DNA from: Rutpela maculata
Taxonomy: Eukaryota; Arthropoda; Insecta; Coleoptera; Cerambycidae
NCBI GenBank assembly: GCA_936432065.2
Contig: OW386294.2
Coordinates: forward strand, 52,914,945 to 52,978,944
Reading direction: 5' to 3'
DNA length: 64,000 nucleotides
Every line of letters starts with the position of its first letter. Positions within the stretch are counted from its first letter, which is position 1. The position numbers were made by a program, and so were the translations under genes. The notes beneath the pieces are model-generated. The model did no database searches, had not been told where the DNA came from, and saw nothing but the letters and a program-made list of their open reading frames with translations. Shown in pieces: positions 57,273 to 64,000 of the stretch.

Positions 57273-57631
57273 TACAGGGTGTTCCATTTGAAAAAAAAAA
57301 ACGATTTATTTACTATTCAAATTGACGAAAGTTGGCATAGAATTATGAGGACCCTATATAATTTTTTTATATTTCAATACTTTTTCTAAAAGTACATGGC
57401 TTCGACTAGATTCCCTGAGAAAATTATGCCTCTATCTTTTAATTTTCCGAAAATACAGCGTTAAATGGTTAATGGTGAATGTTTTATAAATTAAAATATG
57501 AAGTTTAGGTAGAGGGAAATGTGATGAAAGCCATACTAAAGAGTAGAATTTAAAATAATGATAAAAAAATATATGCCACCATTTAAAGTAACGAAGTTGA
57601 TACCGGCCCAGGGAAGGCAGAACACCCTGCA
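57273..57631. mobile_element. MITE with ACAGGGTGTTC-type termini
   Basis: Left end TACAGGGTGTTCCATTTG, right end CAGAACACCCTGCA, inverted. About 359 bp, no coding capacity. CCCTGTA/TACAGGGTG words also occur near 52931 and 53421. Confidence 0.45.
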
Positions 57632-57871
57632 CAAGTGAAATTATTTTTGGTTTGTGCTACTCTATAGGACTGAAAGGCCTGCAAAAAAGAAATAGCGTTA
57701 CTCTTTTATTAAGCGAGATATTGGACTTCCGCGTACTAGGTGGACACTCAGTACTATCCAACTTGTCTATCACTCAGTACTATCCAACTAGTCAACTTAG
57801 CACTTTAACCGTAACATATCTTTATTTATTAATCTACAACTTATTAAAAATTCGCCAAATTAACTCGTTTT

Positions 57872-58562
57872 TACTTCCACGTCCAGTGGAAGTATAGTAA
57901 CGACAAAAAAATGTTTAAAAATTTTTATTGTCCAAATAGGCTTAAAATGTCATGAAACGTCGAGATTTTAAGTTTGAGCGAAAAAAATTTTCTGTCTGTC
58001 TGTCGGTCTGTAACTTTTTTTTGTGCGCACATTTACTCTGGAACCGTTTAAGATATTGACTTGAAATTTGGTACACATATGTACTTTAACGAGATCTAGA
58101 ACTAGATTATATTTTCATCTTGTTCCGTCGAAGGGTTGGGGGGTAAATTAGGGTAAATTTGGGGTAAATGGGTAAATCAAGCAGGTAAGAGTCCATGAAG
58201 TTGGTATTTAGTATATACAAGAGAAGCTAAGTCTCAAAAAAATTTTTGGCATTAGCCACCCCCATTACCACCCCCACCTCCTTATTAAAGGGGATGGAAA
58301 AAAATTGTGATTTAGTGTATGTACAGGAACCAGAAACGTCAAAATATTTTTTTACTTCATCCACCCCCCACTACCACCCCCTATCACCACCCCCACCCCA
58401 CTACCAATGTGGGGTATCGTTTTATGGGTTTTTGGGGTAGAGGATTTCAAATATTATGTTATTAAAGTTCCATAAACAATTATTTTCACATACAAAGTTT
58501 TTTCATTGTGAGTGACTTGGATAGAGAACCTGGATGTGGAAGTAGTGATTCCTTGGGCAGCG
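57872..58562 (-). mobile_element. GTGGAAGT-ended MITE family, copy 3 (inverted)
   Basis: Inverted relative of 19369-20026: starts TACTTCCACGTCCAGTGG (the hairpin end) and finishes CTGGATGTGGAAGTAGTGAT plus CCTTGGGCAGCGG. Interior words match. Bases 58563-59573 contain no gene that I can support. Confidence 0.75.
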
Positions 58563-59951
58563 GTTTTTGATTTTTTAACTGTGCTTCATTCAACTTCAAC
58601 TCGGAGTTTTTAGGAAGGATAATTAAAAGGTAGAAAATAATTGTAAAATGTTTATCCTCACCAGATGGTCAGGTTAATAAAGTTATTGGCCACTGCAAGA
58701 AATTGTAAATTTTGTTGCTCTATAAAAAGATGCCGATGGGAATTCCTAGTTCTGTTATTTATTAAGTAATGACTTAGCCGGGGTGTGAAAAAGGTTACGT
58801 GGATTTCTTGAAAATAGTACAAGCATCTAAAACCTTGGCTGTAATTACAATCCCAGATGCGCGCACTATTTAAAAAATATAGAGACAGGCACTAGCACAA
58901 TTTTAAAACGAAGACTGGCGCTATTTAAAAAACTTGTAGCTAGTTTGGTTATTAAATTCTCAGCAGAAACGAAAATGAAAAGTACTTATAATGTATCGAC
59001 ACATGTTAATCGTATCAGTTATATTTCTGGTGAGCGCAATTATTTGCGGACACAAAGTCGAATCAAATTGAAATTTTTGATATTATCGAAAGATGATAGA
59101 AATTAAAAATCTAAACGGCCCAATTTACACTCGTTATATGCGCAATATTAGATATACTAATTTTATGTAATAAAATAAAACTGATATTTGCAGAAAGAAA
59201 AAAATTAAAGGAGGTATCCTTAGAATGTGCAACATTATTTAAAATGACATCAACTGATTGTGTAGAGTGTAATCGGTCATTAGATATGTGATTTTTTTTA
59301 TCTATGTATTACTAAAAAGTTATTTTTTTAGTTATTTAAACTGACACCACAATTAATATAGTAGTTAAAGTAAACAATAGTTTTCATCATCAGAAAATAG
59401 GATTTATAATAATAGTGTAAAAAAGTTGCGACTTAATTTTCGTTCAAAAAAAAGAAATGAAACAGATAATTATAATAATAACAACGTACTCAGTTCAGAA
59501 AAAAGAATTGATAATAATAATAGGTACCTAATAAAAAAAGTTGAACTTCATTTTCGTTAAAATTTCAACAAATACCCGTATAACAAGGCGATACAGGCTT
59601 TTTTTTTGATACAGATTCGTCAAGATGCTATACATTTTAATCTGTACCTATGATATATTTAACGAACCTATACATTTTTAGGTACTCAAGCTATACAGAT
59701 ATAATCTTTATCGCGACTATATCTTACCTTTTACTGTTGTATTTACAGGTTTACCTTTATACATTAGATGTAATTCCTGTATCCTACATTTAACCTATCT
59801 ATATAGTTTCTACACGCAATATCTATACAGCATCGTGACAGATTACTGTACAGAACATCGATATAGATCCGGCGAAAGAATTATTTACCGATTATAAGGT
59901 CTTTCTTTACATATTAAAAGATTTTGTAATTCACGCATCTCTACATATTCT

Positions 59952-60283
59952 TTACAGCAACGTGCTCCGGACGATGCATTGCCGGTACCGGTAACATTTG
60001 GTCGCTTGTGTAACACTGTTGTATATATGATATTCTACGTTAATCTCTCTGGACAACGCTGATATTATACCATTAATGAATGTAGTAGCAGTAGCTGCAC
60101 TGGTTGAATGTATGCTGGCGTCTGTTTTTCTCTATTATCACATCTGGATCATTGTTTTGCGATAGTGTTTTCTTTGACGCTGTGGCATTTTTGAAGGTTA
60201 TGTTATTTTTATTTATCAGATTTGTGTCACACCAGTCAAGAATGAAAGAATATAGATGGGATGAGTCAAACTTGTTTGTATAG
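59952..60283 (-). pseudogene. Coding-like stretch, unrecognised
   Basis: On the minus strand one frame reads NFYTNKFDSSHLYSFILDWC and NATASKKTLSQNNDPDVII; another overlapping frame further on reads STSAATATTFINGIISALSR and SVTQATKCYRYRQCIVR to a TAA at 59952-59954. The two would need a splice or a frame change. It could be the 3' exon of the gene that starts at 62575, or a transposon gene. No family is recognised. Confidence 0.3.
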
Positions 60284-60574
60284 AAATTTAACCAATATGC
60301 AAAGAAAAATTAATTAAAGTTTAAAAACAATAACAATAACTACAGGTATTTTAAGGTTCTGCTTCACTAATAAATTTGGAAATTGCAGGGTCTTTTACGT
60401 AAGATAAAATGCACCTGTATACCTATTGTTTCTTAAAAACTATGCTACCATAAATATTAATCTAATATGTGTCTATCTCAATTTCCTACAATAAACTCAA
60501 TTACTAGGTACCATCATTTAATAATATAAAATCCCAATATCCATTACTATAACTTTTATCATTAAATTTGCTGG

Positions 60575-60655
60575 ATACCTCTGTGGCGCAGTTAGTTAAG
60601 GCGCTAGGATAACGAGATACGTACATAGCAGACGTGAGTTCGAGACCTAAACAAG
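60575..60655 (+). repeat. tRNA-like sequence (SINE head or pseudo-tRNA)
   Basis: TGGCGCAGTTAGTTAAGGC (60583-60601) is a good internal A box and GAGTTCGAGACC (60636-60647) a good B box, at a spacing usual for a tRNA. The two ends do not pair as an acceptor stem, so a working tRNA is unlikely. RNA polymerase III-type promoter of a SINE is the better reading. Confidence 0.5.
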
Positions 60656-61828
60656 GTAAGTAAAATTGTTTAATTATCACTATAAATAATGAATTTACGG
60701 AATACTAATATTAATTGGAGCATGATAGCGAAGGAATTGAAACGCGGCGTGGTGGTTGGGTGATTAAAAAAGTGCTTATTTTGATCTTTTTTTTTTTTGA
60801 TTAAAAATAAAGATTTATTCTTTACCGGGCCTATGCAGTATTAGTACTCGTTATTTACAGAATCATAGAATAAACCTTTACATGAACTTTATTCCAACGA
60901 AACGCAAACGTGCCTTTATCGATAACCAAACCTTATTGAATCGGTATCCAGGTGTTAGCATACTGTATTAGATCGGTACGTATACCGTATCGTCGCTGTA
61001 TCCATAGGGCAAAGATAACCTATATCGAAGTAAAGATACGACTATAGATTCTCTATATAAACGGTACAGCGTGGTTATACGGGTATGTACCTAACTTATT
61101 ATACTCTTCGCAAAAACGAAGAGTATATTGCATTTGATCGGCACATTCCTAAAACCGTAAATATCGCACATAGAGAAAAAAATGTTCATATCATTGTGTT
61201 AGTAAACGAATTCTGAACAACTTTCAAAATGTCCGTCTGGCATGTTCAAAATATGAGTTCGAAAGTAATTAAAATTAGGTCCACATAGTAATTGTCGTTT
61301 TCTACTTCTTAAGTTAAATTATTCTGTTTTCGTTGGTAACAAAATATGAAATCATGTGGTACTGTGCTTAAAACTGCAAATAAGTTAGCGGAATAACAGC
61401 TTAAGTACGGCAACATGGTTATGCTTCAGGAACAACCGTACACCTACCTATTGTTGTATATTTACCTTCAGGATGGTATCAAAAATATGCACGCTTCAGG
61501 ATAGTGCGGTTTATGTGTAAATATACTTCAATATTTATTTTTTAAAATATCACTGTATATCTTACAGAATCGGCTATGCCATAACGAATATACACCCGAA
61601 TATGTCATCACTTTTCCTCTATCTATTCTATAAACCGGTGCTTCAGGATGGTACGGATTATGTATTGCTTCAGGTTTGATAGAAGGATATATATATATAA
61701 AAATTGTATAGCTATTTATAATTAAGTGGTCTTAACTAGATATTGTTTAAATGAAATAATTACAAGAAAACAATATGACGTTTAGATCGCATAATACTTT
61801 AAACATCAACATGGTGTTATAATCAGAC

Positions 61829-62215
61829 GAGACTGCGAAATATAATTAATAGATCAGTCGACTTACCTGTAAGGAAGGATAATCTTAATTATATGAGCAG
61901 TCTCGTCGAAGGATTATAACAACCCTCCCAAAAAATAGAAATCCCAACCCAACCCCCTTAAAAATTGTCAATCTAAAGCACAGATAGGTACTTTAAACCA
62001 GTGATGCATAAGGTGGGAGTGAATACAGAGGTGGACTGGGTAGGTATGTACCTAGAACTAGATTAAAAAAGGTTTATTCTTTGAACGTCGTACGATCGGT
62101 GCAGCAAGCTACAACTACATGGTGTTATAATCCTTTGACGAGACTACTCATATAATTAAGAGCATCCTTCCTTACAAGGAAATCGACTGATCTATTAATT
62201 ATTAAAGGCTTGACA
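61829..62215. repeat. Repeat unit with 90-bp inverted arms
   Basis: 61829-61921 and 62126-62213 are inverted copies (shared TAATAGATCAGTCGA, GTAAGGAAGGAT, TCTTAATTATATGAG and TCTCGTC). The segment between and beside them (61995-62138) recurs inverted at 29740-29880. It lies in the presumed intron of the gene at 62250-62575. Bases 61086-61828 hold only the GCTTCAGGAT words and a 10-bp hairpin at 61102-61127. Confidence 0.65.
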
Positions 62216-62249
62216 GAAAACCGACTTTCCCGTAAAATTAATAACTTAC

Positions 62250-62575
62250 CGATTTGGTCTTGGGCTTTAGAAATTTGCTTGACCTGACATCGCTATTGCT
62301 TAAGCTTATATCAGTATTGCTTGAGCTTACATCGGTATTGCTTAAGCTTACTTCAGTATTGCTTGAGCTTACATCGGTATTGCTTGAGCTTGGAGTTGAA
62401 TAAGCACTAAAATAAACATTATATCAACACTACTGCTAAATTATTTGATAAAAAATGATAAGAATATAAGTAATAAAATAAACAAACTCGCCAATTATTA
62501 CACATCTGTCTGGATTTATTAAAAAAAAGATAAGACAATAACTCCACATCAGTTTACTCACGTGTTATTTTCCAT
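62250..62575 (-). CDS. First two exons of an unrecognised gene with a seven-residue repeat
   Basis: Exon 1: ATG at 62575-62573, 14 coding nt, donor GTGAGT after 62562. Exon 2: acceptor TTTATTTTAG before 62406, donor GTAAGT after 62250. The two exons join in phase (AC|T) and give 57 codons: MENNTAYSTP, then five copies of a seven-residue unit of the type SSSNTDV, then SSKFLKPKTKS. The protein start is Ser/Thr/Asn-rich, probably disordered. Later exons are not identified; the stretch at 59952-60283 is one candidate. The 155-nt intron is small, both donors are perfect consensus and phases agree, so the gene start is credible despite no known family. Confidence 0.55.
62286..62392 (-). repeat. 21-bp coding minisatellite, five units
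   Basis: Units of the type AGCTCAAGCAATACCGATGTA (minus strand, one base over twenty, variable at three sites) repeat five times inside exon 2. The 21-bp length keeps the reading frame and encodes the SSSNTDV repeat. It is not a CRISPR array because there are no spacers. Confidence 0.8.
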
Positions 62576-62859
62576 TGTATTATTTATATGGGCTAATTAA
62601 CAAATCATTTGAAAAATAATATCACAGATAACAGGAAGACATTTCAACAGATGCATATTTACAAACAACCATGTAGAACAAAAAAAAAAATGTAAGTAGG
62701 GAAATTTTTGTGTATCAAGCATCGGTTAAACTGTTAACCAGCCATGGTTAATACCGATAACGTCATATTAATTATGACAGGAGTAAACATGTTTTCTTAT
62801 GCTTGCATAATGAGTTTAACTTCAAATAATTAAATTATTTTTAAATGCAACCGAAAAAT

Positions 62860-62960
62860 ACTAAACGACTGCGCAATGAGACCAATTTAAGTCGGTCGCC
62901 GTGACGTCACCGCAGTAATTTGATATATATTTAGGAACGTAGCTGACGTCATCGAGCAGC
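62860..62960 (-). promoter_or_regulatory. Promoter-like cluster with two perfect CRE palindromes
   Basis: TGACGTCA occurs at 62902-62909 and 62944-62951, 42 bp apart. An ACTGCGCAATG word (62869-62879) and a CCAAT box (62882-62886) lie beside them. CREs bind ATF/CREB factors. The cluster is about 330 bp upstream of the ATG at 62575 on the minus strand, a plausible promoter distance; the strand is inferred from that gene because the palindromes have no direction. Confidence 0.45.
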
Positions 62961-62994
62961 ATTGAACTATATATGGATACCGCTTATCTAAAAG

Positions 62995-63182
62995 GAACCA
63001 AGTGACAAAATATTAAAAATGAGTTAATAGAACCAAGCGACTGTAATATCTACTTACTACGTTTGGTTAAATCCTGAAAAAGAACCAACAATCACCATGT
63101 CGTGTATGAGCCAGGGAACCAAGTACCAATTCTTTAAATGCAGATTGCCTATTTAGCTATATGGAACCAAGTCACAGGTTCC
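62995..63182. repeat. Spaced GAACCAAG-type repeats
   Basis: GGAACCAAGTGAC, AGAACCAAGCGAC, AGAACCAACAATC, GGAACCAAGTACC and GGAACCAAGTCAC occur at about 62995, 63031, 63081, 63116 and 63163. Spacing is irregular (33-50 bp), so this is a cluster of motifs rather than a tandem array. Confidence 0.5.
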
Positions 63183-64000
63183 TAGTGTTTATGAGGTTTT
63201 GTGTTATATTATTTATAATAAAAATGTTTGCAAGTAATCTTACAGCAAGAACCCAAAAAATGGTAAAAATGGCACACAAGATTTTGAAGTGGAAGTTGAA
63301 AATTAAGTTTTGAAATAGTATTTTATATAACAAGTGGTTAAAATGGTGTTTTGTTTTCAAGTGGGGCGTTTATAGTACAAGCCGACGGCGAGTGCTATAA
63401 ACCACACGAGTAAAAAAAACACATTTTGGTCTTGAGCTATATACAAAATTTTTTGTATCGCCATTCAAAATTAGAAAACAATATAATTTGGTAAAAATAG
63501 ACTAAATTCTATTGCTGTTTCCATAGAAACCAATAAGTTTTATTTCATACTGTGAAATGAAATTTCTTTATTTCACTCTTTTTTCTTTATTTTACACTTA
63601 TCATTGTTTTGATTTATTGATACTGTCAAATAAGTCATTTTAGGATATGGCGCTACAAAAAATTTATTGGTAATCCTGTATTTGTTGCAATAAAATATTT
63701 GAGTATTATATTCCCGTATAACCACGCTGTACCGTTTATAGAGAATCTATTATAGGCGAGTTTTATTGACCCCAGAAATCTACTACTCGTAGAAGTAGGA
63801 ACGCATCCTGCCGTTTTATTGACCACTATGCTTTCCACTTTTGCTACTTTTCTTACGACCGAATTTGATCGTGGAAAGAGTAGAATCACTGGTCATAAAA
63901 CCAAAAGTAACTAAAATACAAAATAAATAATAAGAAACTGAAACTACTTATTGAAGTTATTAAAATATGTACAAAATGAGTGTAATAAAGATTCTAAAAA
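63183..64000. other. AT-rich end of window, no gene recognised
   Basis: Contains the inverted partner (63712-63755) of the CCCGTATAAC terminus found at 61043-61085, suggesting that another element of that family begins here and leaves the window. Short frames are not convincing. Confidence 0.4.

Larger units (their letters stand above)
59574..61085. mobile_element. Candidate TIR element with CCCGTATAAC ends
   Basis: The left end CCCGTATAACAAGGCGATAC and the right end TACAGCGTGGTTATACGGG are inverted relatives. The right-end sequence also recurs inverted at 63712-63755. Subterminal TATACAG/CTGTATC words are frequent on both sides. It encloses a coding-like stretch (59952-60283) and a tRNA-like sequence, so it may be an autonomous or composite element. 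Confidence 0.4.

Noticed and set aside
59380..59400. A hammerhead-like CTGATGA/GAAA pair on the minus strand
   Set aside because: The two boxes are adjacent with no room for stem II.
60575..60655. Functional tRNA gene
   Set aside because: Good A and B boxes but no acceptor-stem pairing; better explained as a SINE head.
62286..62392. CRISPR-like array
   Set aside because: Five contiguous 21-bp units without spacers, inside a exon with consistent phase: a coding minisatellite.

Overview
The window looks like nuclear DNA of an insect, possibly a beetle, although nothing here fixes the order. It is AT-rich, it has short GT-AG introns, one host gene with metazoan HDAC6-like exons, and very dense nested transposable elements (LINEs, a DIRS element, a Ty3/gypsy errantivirus-like element, piggyBac- and hAT-type elements, fold-back elements, microsatellites). 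No bacterial features were seen.

Layout. 1-4618 and 43397-49737 are the two arms of one very large, nearly identical inverted repeat; the left arm runs off the window. Each arm carries a decayed nuclease-like ORF set and a fold-back element with a hAT-type MITE inside it; only the right arm has a 1750-bp LINE insertion. 4807-6103 is a cluster of direct and inverted repeats next to (TA)n that contains a hammerhead ribozyme motif. 7600-15030 is a decayed virus-like DNA element: a capsid-type gene cluster on the plus strand (penton-like, a small basic protein, a major-capsid-like protein, two further ORFs) converging on a minus-strand family B DNA polymerase; no integrase, packaging ATPase or protease gene was seen. 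15750-21540 holds MITEs, a 2.2-kb TIR element and a LINE fragment. 22262-25616 (minus) holds six exons of an HDAC6-like deacetylase; the last two are a 60-nt tandem exon pair separated by 37 nt and look mutually exclusive. A piggyBac derivative sits in one of its introns. 25938-29510 holds more LINEs.

30340-34836 is a broken DIRS-type retroelement, itself interrupted by an element with perfect 89-bp inverted repeats and a second hammerhead motif. 34985-43396 is an errantivirus-like LTR element (gag, pol, env-like) with frameshifts, an integrase deletion and a 3' LTR cut off exactly at the right arm of the large inverted repeat. From 49738 to the end there are LINE fragments, several MITE families and, at 62250-62575 (minus), the first two exons of an unrecognised gene with a seven-residue repeat, about 330 bp from two perfect CRE palindromes.

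How it fits together: the only host coding material supported here is the HDAC6-like gene segment and the small 62.5-kb gene start, with one isolated candidate exon at 29.6 kb. Almost everything else is mobile or virus-derived and mostly decayed. All frameshift, intron and homology statements come from reading the sequence by eye; no database search was run.
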